This document shows, piece after piece, positions 45,970 to 58,035 of a stretch of 64,000 nt of DNA. Source of the DNA: Phoronis australis (lineage: Eukaryota > Phoronida > Phoronidae); assembly GCA_002633005.1 (NCBI GenBank), contig NMRA01000534.1, positions 121,577-185,576 on the forward strand, written 5' to 3'. Each line of letters opens with the position of its first letter. The first letter of the stretch is position 1. The notes beneath the pieces are model-generated. The model was given only the letters and a program-made list of their open reading frames with translations, made no database searches and was not told the DNA's origin. Both the position numbers and the translations under genes were made by a program.

Positions 45970-47322
45970 CTACCGTACGTACGCATTTGCCTAAAATGGA
46001 TACTCCGCCACGCTTAGCAGCGCCGATAGCAGACGAAGAAACTACAGAATGCCTTTTGATTCTCGCACTCTGCCAAACTTTCATCTTAAATGCGAGTGGG
46101 GTCATAACGTTACGAAAAATAAACTAAGTGATAAATCTTATCATCAAGGACGGCCCGATAAAAAGTATGCAGACATTTCATACCACTAAATCCAAACCGT
46201 GATTGTACAATGTTTTTGCAATCGTTGGTCACACTATAGAACTTCCCTCGGAGAAACAAACGACAGGGGCGTATACAAGATCTTTGAGACGGAGATTAGT
46301 CAGCGACGACGTTTCGTTATGCTAGAGGCCGTGTTCATTTTTCTCGATTCTACTTAGGGGGTCTTAACCCCCCCCCACCGAGTCCTCTGTCGATCAACCA
46401 CTGAATGAAGTATCACATATAGAACTCCCACTCCGAACACGGGAGCCTACGCATGTGAACAGGCAGGAGCTTCTTCCGATTTAGTACCAAGCACAACCAA
46501 CGTTTGCGCAAACTTAACTTCCATTTTCATCCTCCATTAGTGGCTAATTGGGTTATGTTGCACCTTGTCGACAAATTTGTTCAATCAGCTAAATATCTAC
46601 ATACAATGGAATTTTTCATTTTACAAGTAAATGTTTCCTGATGCCTGTAGAATTTTGGCTTGAATCGGGTACCGTGGCCATGTTTTTATTGAAATTTAGC
46701 AAAAAAGGAAAGGGATATTTGCAGCAGAACGACGACATTAATAACCTGACTAAATTACGATTCATACAAATGTTCTGCATGAAATCTCAAAAACAAAAAG
46801 TCACGGTTTTCTAAATTATCATTTCGTTTTAGGTACATTCAGCATTTGAGTTTTTCATAAAAAATTCCTATTTTTGTAGCCCCCCCCCAAATTGGATCAC
46901 ATTAAGAAGAATTCCTAGCATCATTCTGGAAAAAGTGCTTAAAACATAGTACCCGATGTTTCTTTTGAATCCAATCAGACATTTCTGAGATATGATGTTC
47001 CGAAGTTAGCCACTGTTGCCCACTAAAACTAAATGGTTTCTGCAGATCGTTTACCTATGTCTGGTTGCATTGAGTGTACAACGTCTTATCAACGTTGGTA
47101 GGGTTTGTCAATTTCTCCAAAACTGGTGATCTCTCGATTACTTTTGATGATGGAAACCAAATATTGTGACATGGAAAATTTCGACACTAAGGGTAGTAAG
47201 TGTTGAAACTAATCCGCATTTCTTTATTTCTAGATTGGCCGTAACTGAGGAGAAGCAGTCCCGCTTTAGTATAACCTTCACCAAGGCAAACAAGACAAGA
47301 CAATGTCCTCGCATAGGACAGC
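45970..47322. other. Unassigned sequence downstream of the GPCR
   Basis: Contains C-runs near 46370 and 46880 and AT-rich DNA. The GPCR 3' UTR should lie at its right end. No other gene recognised. Confidence 0.4.
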
Positions 47323-48669
47323 TTAGAGGTAGCCCTTTGTCGTCATTTGAGTCAATTCCCCGCTCAGTTCCTGACAAAGTTGGTTATAATTCTTCCCGTT
47401 ATAGTTACAATTCGGCTCCATTTCGTAGTCCATGTGGACTTGGTATTTGGTCGATCTTATGCTACTGGGGTCTGAGAAGGACCTCCTGAAGTGTGGCGGC
47501 TGACTAGTTTTGTGACAAAAGGACTTTAACAGGCGGACCATTTGCGACCTAAACTTTTGACCTGATGCGCAGTATAAGAAGAAGTTCATGGAATGATTGA
47601 GGTACAGGATTAATTCAGTAACTGTACGTCCGAGGTTGAATTTCTTTCTCTGCGCCACGTCACTCTCGCTGTCCCACACGCGCGTATTGATCACTACAAT
47701 GTTCAGCGGAAGCGTTGTGAGCAAGAATGTAAAAGACACGGTGAGCAGCATGATCGTCAGCTTGCGCCCGGATGATTCACTGCGCGGCAAGCTCCGTCTG
47801 TCGCCGTTGCAACTAGTGCTGACGCTGACGGACAGGCGCCCTCTGCTTCGCTGAGCGCGAACCACCTGGCGGACGATCATGCAATTCAGTATCATGATGA
47901 TAACAAATGGTAGGAACGAGTAGATGGTAGTGTCGATCCACGGCCAAACAGACTTAATGAATGTGTCGTGCGGCTTGGGGTGGCCGCAATGATACACTGG
48001 CGAACCGTTAACGTCTACACCAATTTCCTCGCGGTCAGCTGTCCACAACAGGTGGCAATTGAGACAGAGAAATCCCGTGAACAATGTCACAATAGCTATG
48101 CGTGCCTTCTTGAGATTGCAAATGTCTGATGCCTTTAAAGGGTGGCAGACGGCAATGTATCTTTCCAGAGTGACCGCAACGATCAGCCAGGCAGAAAAGT
48201 CTGCACACGTGAAAGAAACTACAGACATCGTCTTGCAAACCCACTTGTGGCTCCCAAGAATGTCGTGAATTTCAAGAATTACGGAGAGCCACCGAGGCAA
48301 TAGTCCGGAGTACAGCAATGTTGTGTCTGCAATTGCCAGGGCAGACAAATAAATGTACGTGGACTGACTTCTCATGGCGCGACTTCTCAAAATCATAAAT
48401 GTGAATAAGTTCCCAAATGTTCCGACACAAATCAATATCAGAGGAACGTACACATAGAGTACTTTTATTATTTCATCTTCAGGAAAAAGTTCCTCTGGAC
48501 AGGAGATGTTGTATTGACTTTTCAGCTGCAGTTTAGCACCTGCCGAGAGGGTAGAACACAATTTCACGAACTCATCAAGTGGTAAATCGTTTTCTGGGTT
48601 GTCAACACCGTCTAGCACGTACGACCAGTTACCTAGGTGCATCGAGTAGGAGGCTGGAAATTTGAACAT
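47323..48669 (-). CDS. Class A (rhodopsin-like) GPCR, peptide-receptor type, intronless
   Basis: Seven-helix plasma-membrane receptor, about 448 residues from ATG 48669. Positions below count from TTG 48681, four codons upstream. The extracellular N-terminus has glycosylation sites NWS (18) and NIS (58). TM1 is about 75-98 with 'GN' (Asn91), TM2 about 107-128 with 'LAIADT' (Asp119), TM3 starts after Cys149 and ends 'LERYIAVCHPL' (ERY 173-175), and Cys232 in loop 2 can pair with Cys149. TM5 has 'FLPF', TM6 has 'TTLP' in place of CWxP, and TM7 has 'NHSMNFFLY', so NPxxY is NFxxY. A Ser/Cys-rich tail follows. The features resemble invertebrate FMRFamide-like and orphan neuropeptide receptors; the ligand cannot be assigned. 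An acceptor-like 'tttccag' just before Met14 (48642) means the true start may be there, after an upstream non-coding exon. Confidence 0.85.
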   Translation of the reverse strand: MFKFPASYSMHLGNWSYVLDGVDNPENDLPLDEFVKLCSTLSAGAKLQLKSQYNISCPEELFPEDEIIKVLYVYVPLILICVGTFGNLFTFMILRSRAMRSQSTYIYLSALAIADTTLLYSGLLPRWLSVILEIHDILGSHKWVCKTMSVVSFTCADFSAWLIVAVTLERYIAVCHPLKASDICNLKKARIAIVTLFTGFLCLNCHLLWTADREEIGVDVNGSPVYHCGHPKPHDTFIKSVWPWIDTTIYSFLPFVIIMILNCMIVRQVVRAQRSRGRLSVSVSTSCNGDRRSLPRSESSGRKLTIMLLTVSFTFLLTTLPLNIVVINTRVWDSESDVAQRKKFNLGRTVTELILYLNHSMNFFLYCASGQKFRSQMVRLLKSFCHKTSQPPHFRRSFSDPSSIRSTKYQVHMDYEMEPNCNYNGKNYNQLCQELSGELTQMTTKGYL

Positions 48670-49372
48670 ATGGTTCCACAAGATACATCAAACGACATGT
48701 TATTATCAACCACATTTGAGACTTGAAACTCACTAGGTGACGCTAATGAAGAAAAGGTACAGTCTTATCTCAGTATCTGAACACATTGACCACGAAAATC
48801 CGTTCTTTCAAAAGTTTGGGGATTTTCATAGAATGATACCACATGAGTAACTCAATTCATGCATTTCCAGAAGATATTTCTTTTGCTTGCGCCATCTAGT
48901 GAAATTCACGTTCCCCACTCCAGTGCATTGAATTCAAATATTATCTCGATTTCCTGTGTTGTTGAGTCAAACGACTCCTTCGCACTCAATTCCTCGTCAA
49001 AAATCGTTGGACTCTTCAACACAAGATGTAACATTAGAATTTAATCTGGGCTGCGTTCCGCCGTAGGGCAAGTTACATGATAGAAATGCAAGAGTAAGCA
49101 ATTTTTCGTGAGTTATCGCCAAGTAGTATAAACGATGCAAGTGAACACTCTAGCTTTACTCGCAAGTGTCTACCGTCTACAGAACGAGTCCCGCAGTTAC
49201 CAATATTATACATCAAATCTATTCTCACTTAAACAAGATTTCACGCAAATGTGAAAAGATAGAGGAAAAATATTTAATTTCCACATTAAGGTACTTCTGT
49301 TCACATTCTGTCACCTTATGATCGTAAATGTTAACGCTTTTCACATTGAGTCTAACACGATGCCTTAAGCTA

Positions 49373-49712
49373 GTCCATATTGGCAAACTTTTTGTTCGCA
49401 AACTCGACCAAACTTGACTTTGGTCAAGTTTGCCAACAATGGTTTACCAGTGTGGATGGGTTGACAAAAACGACCAAACTAGTTTGCTGAAGTTGCTGAG
49501 GATTGGTCATGCACATTAATTTGAAAACTGCTTGGTGAATAATAACCAATTAGCACGCGTCTGAAAACCATGTGATCACCAGTGTTCAAAATGGCAGCCT
49601 GCGTGAGGGAAAGTTTGGTACACTTTGTAAGTGTTGTGTAAAACTCATCCAAATACCATCAAACTCCGAGTTTGGTGGTATTTGTAAATAAAGGTTAGCC
49701 AATGTGGATGGA
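49373..49712. mobile_element. Inverted-repeat MITE
   Basis: The left end 'gtccatattggcaaacttt' matches the inverse of the right end 'aaaggttagccaatgtggat' with small gaps. 'accaaactt' motifs recur on both strands inside ('accaaacttgactttggt' forms a small hairpin). No ORF. Confidence 0.55.
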
Positions 49713-51015
49713 CCTTTGTCGCCGTTAGAGAGAGCAATGATTCTAAATATCGGTTTTCCTTAACAATTATTCATTTATTGGTTTTGCTTCCTAGCCCCCC
49801 GACCATTTGCTAAATGAAATTATAAAAAATAAGTTTATTTAGAAAAGTAATGTTGAAAGACTTAACAGATAAACGATAGTTCAAGATTTTGACAACTGAG
49901 GGGCTCTAAGTCCTCACTTGGATCCGTAGACTATTGGTAAACAACACAACCTCGTAAAAGACTTTTTTTGAAACTTTGACAAGATCATGCATTAGTAATT
50001 TTATCGTTTGTGGAGATCAATACTTTAAATCATAGAGTGTTATACAAAATATTTTTTGGAAAGAATGACTGAATTTCTTCTCAGAATATTTATGAATTAG
50101 GACGTTGTGTTAACCAATTTGTGTCGTAACAGCTCAGAGGTATTTATTATGATCAGCAGGGAAACGTCTTAGGCTTTTAAAATGGTTAAAAACTATGGGA
50201 CAAAGTCCAATTGAATCTCAATGCTTGCAGCAGTTGGGACCCTGATTAGACATTATTCGACAACTACCTCTCATAGGTAGGCCTGAGGTTCCATTTGAGG
50301 CGAGAAGTTTTTCAATACTCATTCTGGCTGCAGGGATATTTATAGTTATAACATATGTTAAAATAGTAAATTCTCCAACAGCTAATATGAAATTGAGAAG
50401 GACTTTCAGATAAACAAAAGCAAATAGAAACATTTACCGATGGAATGCCATTTAAATGCACAGTGGACACTTCGGTTTCTTTGATTACATGTAGGATTTT
50501 ACATAGAATATACCAACAAATGCACTTATTTGTAAAATAAAAATTGTACATTTGATACATGTACGTTTGGCAATCGTGAAATTGAAACATTGGGACACAT
50601 TCCTAAGACTGGCTGCTATGTCATTTACAAATTTTTATATGAACTTTGAAAGGAGTTGTTGGACACGAAAAATCTTCATTTAGTTTGTTTTGAGTAAGGA
50701 AACAATGTTATTTGGAACACCTATGTGTAACAATAACAAATTATTAAACTGGATTCTTTTACAATGTAAACGATTTATTTATAAGAAAAGAACAAAAAAC
50801 AAAGTTCAAATTTTGTGTCGTTCAACATTCCAAAAATACGCACTGTTAAAAACACCAAATATGTAGAATTCAATAGTCAACAGAAATACTCATTGTGCAT
50901 TTATAGATATAATAATTACTTTTTGAAAAAACAAAAAAATCAATAAAAATATTTAAACAAAAAGTTGGAGCCATTGAGATACCCAACGATGAAATGAAAA
51001 CAAAATGTTGGGTGA

Positions 51016-51107
51016 AGCCCAAAATTGACACAACAGCCCAAAATTGACACAACAGCCCAAAATTGACACAACAGCCCAAAATTGACACAACAGCCCAAAA
51101 TTCACAC
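51016..51107. repeat. 19-bp tandem repeat
   Basis: Four copies of 'agcccaaaattgacacaac' plus a diverged fifth. There are no spacers, so it is not a CRISPR. Diverged versions of neighbouring words recur in inverted orientation near 51770-51900. Confidence 0.9.
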
Positions 51108-51929
51108 TGCAATGTCTGCCTGTGCCAATTTGGGCCGGCAATGCCGACTACAAATTGGAACAATTGAAAAGTTGTGTCAAAATGGTCTTTGTTTCAATTT
51201 GAGCCTGAACAGAGGGGTTATCAAAACATAATTTTGCTTGGGTATCTAGACAACGCATGTATTGAACAGAATGTCCCAACGGTATTCGGAAATGTTGGCG
51301 TTTCAGATTCAAAACTTTTTTTGAAAATAATTTCTGAAATTGACAGAGTAAAATGGGCCTTCTTATCACCACAAAGCAAAAATGCGAACTTTTACTCTTA
51401 CAGCTTTGTGTGGATACCAAGTTTTACTTCATTGGATAGTTTATGACATAATCTAAAGAAACGCCCATTTACATTGGTCACTCCTTGATTTCGTCGAAAA
51501 TAGCTTTCGGCAGGTCGACGCGAAATTAAAACTTTCTGAAGGATGTTACACAAATAACCTCAAAAAATCCTCAAAAATAATTTTACTACCACTAAAAGTA
51601 CAATAGCAACAATAGGAGAAATCTACTATATCAACCTCTACCACACATGGTAAAAGGCATAAAGTTAGCGAGAGTAATATTAGTAGAGGTCTGTCGAAGC
51701 ACTGCCCTGCGTTATGCAGTAAAATATCCCACTACTGTAATTGGAATATCTCCCTGACGTAACTCTATTTGCTGTGTCAATTTTGGGTCTGTACTGTATA
51801 GCACAGGCCTAATGTTAATTTGGGCAAATCGTTTTAATTTGAGTCGGCAACATTGACCCAAACTGACGTTGTGCCAGTTTGAGAGCTTGCACAAAACTTG
51901 CCATACTAACACATGACTTTGCAACACAA

Positions 51930-54809
51930 TGCATCAGTAATATGGCAAAAACAACATCAAATCAACTTTTGCTGTTTGAAATGAAAGTTACACAGTTGAA
52001 CTTTAATTGTTTTTGTGTTACACCGGTACCTTTGCGCATAGGAACCGTTTAAGCATGTTATTACACAAGCAAAAGGCAGGTGATATTTTGATATGCAGTA
52101 ACCTTTAATTTCCAGTGTGGTGAACGGGAACAAGATTTACGACTAAATTTCGTATTTGATATTTAAAAACTGTATTCATCGAAGTAGATTCTCGTGTTGG
52201 TTACTATTGTTAGCGACATATTGCTCTCTTGAGACTCGCAATCAAACTTATTGCAATAGCGTCTGTGACGCAAGTGCAAAAACGGTTCAACATAAAACCC
52301 GGCACAAGGGTTTTCATGTTTAAAATTGTCGTGAATGCTAGGAACAACAACTATTTAAGTCGTGACGTTCACAGATAATTCAGAATATAGGCAAGTGGGT
52401 GAATTTTGAGACTTTTACCTGTAAGGTTATTTTGAGCCATTGTGTCATTAGAGCTCTCAATCTGCGTTCCAGTCTGTCTTTATCTTCAACCTCTCATTGC
52501 TGGAAACGTAAAAGCAGAACGTGTTCGTTAGACTGACACGTGACTCTAGTTCAGTGTTATCCCCAATGATCTATATATAATTATTATTAAATAATCTCTT
52601 TGATTATCCCTGGAGATCACGTGATCATTTAAAATGTTGCTCTTCAATCACCTTGCTGTTATCAAACGCTGACACTATTATAAGCCAATAAACTGCGCCT
52701 TCTGGAAAAACAACACTTATTGATCGGTACCACCATGTTCCTTACTGCAATTGGAAATTATTTCTATTTTTTATAAAAAACTGACAGGTCGCTATTGCGT
52801 CAGACATTGCTCGTGAAATTGAATTGTCACGTCGGGACAGTCGGTCGCAGGCGGGAGCAATGTAGCTGTCAGATAAATTTCAATTAAGCGTTCCATTACA
52901 AGCAATTTTCATTATACCAATGAGATGAACTCGATGACAATGCTTTGGAAAGAACGCCTGCTTGTGAAGAAAGTAACTCTGACACCAGCACATGGTTTGT
53001 AGTGGCTATAAGTACTTCCCCGACATCCTGGTTTCAGCTCCAGGTGACAGGGTAAGTGTTGCGTATGACCAGACGAACTTTCGGAGAAACACTGTTCGCT
53101 TGTAAACTGTGTAATAACCTTACTGTACTAGTTTGACGTGTTACTAGCGTGGAATAAATATTCTATTTTCAGATTATCTTTTTACTACATCTGATACTAT
53201 TCATGACATTATTATTATGATATTATTCGTGATATCTGATATTATTCATGTTTCAGATGCTCATTGGCCCGAAAAACACAAAGTGTTATCAACCATTTGC
53301 TCTGCCAGTTACCATGTCCCAAGTGACATTGCTGTAAAACGGAGTCGCTCGCACGCTTGACGATGAATCCCAGCTAGAATTCTCAGGGAAGATTTGACAA
53401 GCCAAAACTTGGTCTACGTCGAGCACATGGATTTGAGTGTTGTTTGGAAAAACGACAAAGGCTTTAAATAAGATCTTCGCTTCATGATTATTTTCAGTGA
53501 AAATCCAGAAATTAGTAAGATCGTATTTTATCTCGATCATTACAGTCATGACAACTATATAAGAGAATAATCAATCGACCAGAACTGTAACGAACTGAAT
53601 AATCGACTGACACTACAAAAACTACAACAAACGACTTTTCGATTTTTTAATTGATTATAAAGTCTTTCATGTTCAGCTTCAAACATTTCTCAGCATTGAG
53701 TGGTTTTAAAGTGTACATCGCATTATACTACATCAAATAATGTTTCTCAAAAGCGCCAGTAAAATAATACCATAGGAAGAATCCGATTAAATGCGCTTAG
53801 CACCATTTAATCATTTTATATGAATGGGAATTTTTAACTCAAGTGACGAAATCGGCGAGAAAAGTTTGATATTAGCGCCAAAACGGGTCCGAATCGACGT
53901 TCTCAGTGGTCGCAGTCCCACACTTTGCAGTGGGTTATACCAAAGCGTCACTCAGTTCATAGCGGGAGTATTTTAAGCGTATTTAGCCGAGAAAGTCACC
54001 GGCCTCGATTTCAGCGACAGGCTGGCAGCCAACGACGAGAACTGGCTATCAGTAATGAAATCACAAAAACACAGCTTATTTTGTTTTATAGCTCTGGTCA
54101 AAGGTTCAAGAAGTCTACCAATAATAATCCCAAGCAGGGATTTCCGACCCTCAGTAAAGCCGAGAGTGTCTCTTAATTAAAAGTCTGATCTGTACGAAGC
54201 TAAGTATGCTCCCGCTAGCAAAGCTTTGGGGCGGCGATGTTATCTCGTTTCCTGTTTTGAATGAGATGTCTTGTGCAGCGAATGGAAATGCAATAATGCT
54301 TACAGGGATATCAAAATGTCACTGGAATTCAATTTATACGCAAATAATTTCACAAAAAGGAATAATATTAGCTGATTTTACACAAGCTATTGTCACGTTG
54401 ACACCAACCACATTGCTCTAGCAACGTGCAGTGGATAAATTCTTTTAAAAATACGTTGGACACATTAGTATTGCTTGCGTCATAGCAGTGTGTGGTTTAT
54501 TTACGAGGAACAATGCCTGTGGACAATATCACAACTGAGAGACATGAGAACAAATTAGCACTCAAAACGTCGGCCACCAACCACCCGGTCCTTTCGATTA
54601 AAACGCTTCTGAGTGAGTGTAAATACTGCATATCGACTCAACTACCGACCACTGCGACCAGCAATTCTTTAGAATAGCAATTTTTGTTTTTTGACATAAA
54701 AACCTACAATTTTAACGGGTAGATAGCCACTCAATTCGCACCGTGTATATGCCCGTGCCAGGGATGCTCGAACTAATCCCTTTGATCAGCGATAAGTTAA
54801 AGATGCATG
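51930..54809. other. Unassigned sequence
   Basis: Short ORFs only. The segment near 53990-54175 ('aagtcaccggcct' onward) has a diverged counterpart near 63358-63530, suggesting another old dispersed repeat. Confidence 0.4.
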
Positions 54810-55332
54810 GAACGCAAAAATCATCAAAAATATCTTTTAAAATATTTCTGACGAATGTATCATCTCGCAACGTCTAATACAGAGTAATTCACTTTCCTCA
54901 GTGAGATTTCCAGAAAATCCCAACATTCACGATTTTTGAAATACGCGCAAAAGGAAGACTCCGACGTTATAACAGAGTTTCTAATTTCCCTCCCACTTAT
55001 GACAAAAGCGCGCATGCGCTCACAGACAGTTGCTTGAAGTCGTTCGTGGCCAAAGGTCACCGTTCCCACATTAGGTAAATGTGTTACGTCAATGTCTTGC
55101 CATACCAAATAAAGAGACGTGCTTTGCCTTGTGGGAGAAAAATCGACGAAGTGGCGAGCAGTTGACAGATCGCTTTTTTTAATTTGAAACTAAAGAAAAT
55201 GCTTGGATATCAACAAAAATTAAAAATATTTACAAACAAACCCTATAAATAACTGTGGAGCAGGTTGAATCCTGTTTCAGCGACAGAGAACCACTTTCAA
55301 TATTGCAATTTAGTCTGTTTATGGCGTTTCAC
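54810..55332. repeat. Dispersed repeat R1, copy 2 (interrupted by the BEL/Pao element)
   Basis: This aligns with 35455-36190: shared stretches include 'gcatggaacgc', 'gcgcatgcgctc', 'gagacgtgctttgccttgtg' and 'gcaggttgaat'. Copies are clearly diverged. Copy 1 continues through the point where the LTR begins here, which locates the insertion within R1. Confidence 0.7.
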
Positions 55333-55905
55333 TGTAGTAGAATAGTAGAATAGTAGAATAACTCGACTTAGTAGCAGCGTTGTGTTGTGTTGTGGACTGT
55401 CTCGGTCCGTCAGTGAGATGTTAGTATTCAGTAACTATAGTGTGGAACACTCAATTACACTAGTAAAGCAACTGGCAGCAGCAAGATGAGGACTGCCTTT
55501 GTTAGACAAGTGAACGGATTTATATACAAGTTACAAATATGTGGGTTGAATGTACCAAACTTTATGAGTCAATATCCTACAGGAAAAAACAGGAAGCAAC
55601 TATAAGAACTCTCACAACAATCATCTGAACTATTCTGTTGTGTTTGCCATATATGGTAATGGTCAGCTGTCTTTAGGTTATGTTTCTGTGAATGACCATT
55701 ACGCAATCTTGTTTACTACAGAGAACATCAAAACAGGTGTGGATGCACCGGATGGGTTGGTCGCTGACTCAGCTGACAGCCAAAACAAGTTTCTATAAAC
55801 ACAAACAATTGGCTAACAAAGAAATAATATCAATAAGTAATAACACTAACAAACTAATGTGCTAAGAATTATATACGTATCATGAATTTCACAGATTTCA
55901 TGACA
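55333..55905 (-). repeat. 3' LTR of the BEL/Pao element
   Basis: 573 bases, from 'tgtagtag' to 'catgaca' on the plus strand, matching 58036-58593. It differs by small substitutions and extra 'tagaatag' units near its left end. On the minus strand it is preceded by a G-rich 'gcgcgggag' at 55906-55914, a plausible polypurine tract. Confidence 0.9.
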
Positions 55906-56425
55906 CTCCCGCGCCACAAAGAAAGCTGAATACTGTATCTAGGAATTTTAGCTCCTTCCATGGTAATTTCGCAGTGTATTTTCCGTCAGGATCGTGAGTA
56001 ATACCATGGTTACGGTAGCTAGTGAAATCAAAGAGCGTCTCTGTCGTAGGGTCTTGGATTCCAATCGTTTCAAGGTCCCAGTATCGGGTGGCAGGGTCTG
56101 GCTCCTCTTGGAGAATTTTCATACAGGTGATGTTCGTGTGAGTGATCGGCGTTCCATTGCATTGTAGACGGGTGGGACCTGCCAATAGGTAGCCCAGTTT
56201 AGAAGCGACGGTCGTTGGTCCTGAACCTCTGATTGTGGTGCCGCCAACAATTGACCAGTAATGATCGGCACCAATCAGCAAATCAATTTCAATCATCGAC
56301 TCGGCAGGGGAGTTAATGGGCAAACATTGTAAATAGTCAAAGCTGTTGACAGTAGTTGGCACGTAATTCTTCGCAGGCGTAGAAATTGTTGAGACAATGA
56401 CAGCAGACAGTTTGTACGTTGCCAT
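55898..56425 (-). pseudogene. BEL/Pao protease C-terminal part, truncated before RT
   Basis: This contains 'IEIDLLIGADHYW' and 'SKLGYLLAGP', typical of the BEL/Pao protease domain, then 'YTAKLPWKELKF', where RT normally begins. It ends in 'LCGAGVS' and a stop inside the LTR, showing where the RT-to-integrase deletion was closed. Confidence 0.8.
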
Positions 56426-57360
56426 GTTGAGTTTTCAGCTCGAATGTAGTCATTGGAAGTACCTGGAGTTGGGCATTAGACTCTCCGAAAGTGGATAGGT
56501 TGATAGTCTCTCTAGGAGCGTGGTCAGTGTCAACATTCAGGCGCCGGGCGACCCTGACAGTTAGAAACGTTCGATGTGAACCCTCATCAAATAAAACATT
56601 TACCTTAGTCCAATGCCCCTCTCTCTCAATTGTGGCAGCGGCAGTCTTCAACAAAACTGGCCCTGCTGTGGGTGCCAGGTTCACCTGGGCATCTCGAGTA
56701 GTACTCGGTGGGTAGGCAGTGGACGTGACTTCGTAGTTCGGTTGGCTGGCTTCTGATCTGTTGTCGGGCTTCGTATTTTCTCGCGAAAAGGTGGCACATA
56801 ACGTAGTGTGGTGCTTGCGATGGCATGTTCGGCAGGTGTGCATTGACGGGCAGTCCCTGGCCTGGTGAGCGCCTAAACAATTGAAACACAGGCGGTCGCG
56901 GCGGACAATCTCTAGTCGCTTCATAGGGTCGCTGAAGATTCTGCAGGTGTGTGACGCATGATTTTGTTTGCAAAAAGCACATCTTGGCGAAGGTCGTCTG
57001 GTCGGTGGGTGTACATATTTCTTCGGAGGAAAACGTTTCGCTGGTCGCAGCGTGTCGCTCACTGCAAAAATTGAAGTGGACGTGTAATGTGCGTCACCTG
57101 AAAGTGCCATGGAAGAGTCCCCTTCCATGCTGGCGGAAATCTCTCGGGACAGAGCCGCAAGAAGGTCGTTCAGCGTCCAGGAGGGTTGACCATGGTCTCT
57201 ACAAATTTGTGTTTTCACAACTCCAGGGATTTTCTCAAATATAATGGGCACCAAGAGGTCACCATAGGAGTCTTCTGTTTTACCCAGGATCCTCAGCCCC
57301 CGGATGTAGGTCTCAAGGGTGTCACGAAAATGGCGTAGGCTGGCACTAGTTGGTTGGGGG
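56395..57360 (-). pseudogene. BEL/Pao Gag C-terminal zinc knuckles and start of the aspartic protease
   Basis: This continues Gag after the frame change with 'SLRHFRDTLETYIRGLRILG'. Three CX2CX3HX4C knuckles follow (starting CAFC, CFNC and CRTC). Next comes 'VNVLFDEGSHRTFLT', the retropepsin-type active-site region with DEGS where DTG/DSG is usual. A second frame break near 56395-56425 moves the rest of the protease into the adjacent frame. Confidence 0.85.
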
Positions 57361-58009
57361 GGGGGTTGATTTCCCACAGAGCTTTCATATAAGCATTGAC
57401 CAATAGAGTGGACTTTCCATACCTGTCAGCAAGCAGGTCCATGGCTTCTATGTAACTGGCGTTCGTCAGTGGGAGGCCAGCGATGGCATTGGCGGCGTCG
57501 CCGGCGATGTGGGCACGCAGGTACTGTAACTTTTGGACTGGTTCTAGTTCAGAATCGGAGTCGACCGCAGCACAAAATGAGTCAGAAAACGACAGCCACT
57601 GGAGTGGGTCTCCAGAGAAAATAGGCAGTTGCAACTTGGGTAGTTGTACCGTCCGAGTCGGGTGGCTAGCAGGTGACGTGGCAGCGGTTGGGGTCGGTGA
57701 GGATGTCTTGGCTTGGTCAATAAATATAGTCGTGTCGAAAATGGTCTCCAGCACAGTGGACATGTACGCATCGGTACTGATGACTTCGTCTTCGATGGCA
57801 TCCTCGCCATCAAGCAGGGTGAGAATGCTGGCATCGAGCATTTCTAGCTGAGTTCTCTTAGTGTTTATCTGGTTGAGAACTTTCTCCAGGTCCGGAACTG
57901 GGTCCGATGGAGTCGCAGTCATGAAGTGGGTCGCACGATCGATAAGCTTCGTCATGAGTCCTCTGTGAGCACCGCGAACTTTCTTCTGTTTGGCCAGTTG
58001 TGGTTCCAT
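57360..58009 (-). pseudogene. BEL/Pao Gag N-terminal part (DUF1759-like)
   Basis: From ATG 58009 (the longer frame to 58024 starts with GTG inside the likely primer-binding site). It has a helical N-terminal region, then 'VQLPKLQLPIFSGDPLQW' and 'LQYLRAHIAGDAANAIAGLP', typical of the Gag region of BEL/Pao elements. The frame is lost at a run of ten G (57356-57365 on the plus strand), and the continuation is in another frame. The run could be a sequencing error or real decay. Confidence 0.85.
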
Positions 58010-58035
58010 CTTCGCGCAGGTCACGGCACCAAAAA

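Noticed and set aside
51016-51107. Short direct repeats considered as a CRISPR array
   Set aside because: Units are contiguous with no spacers, and the genome is eukaryotic.
53289-53549. 86-residue minus-strand ORF
   Set aside because: No recognisable domain or signal; no supporting exon structure.
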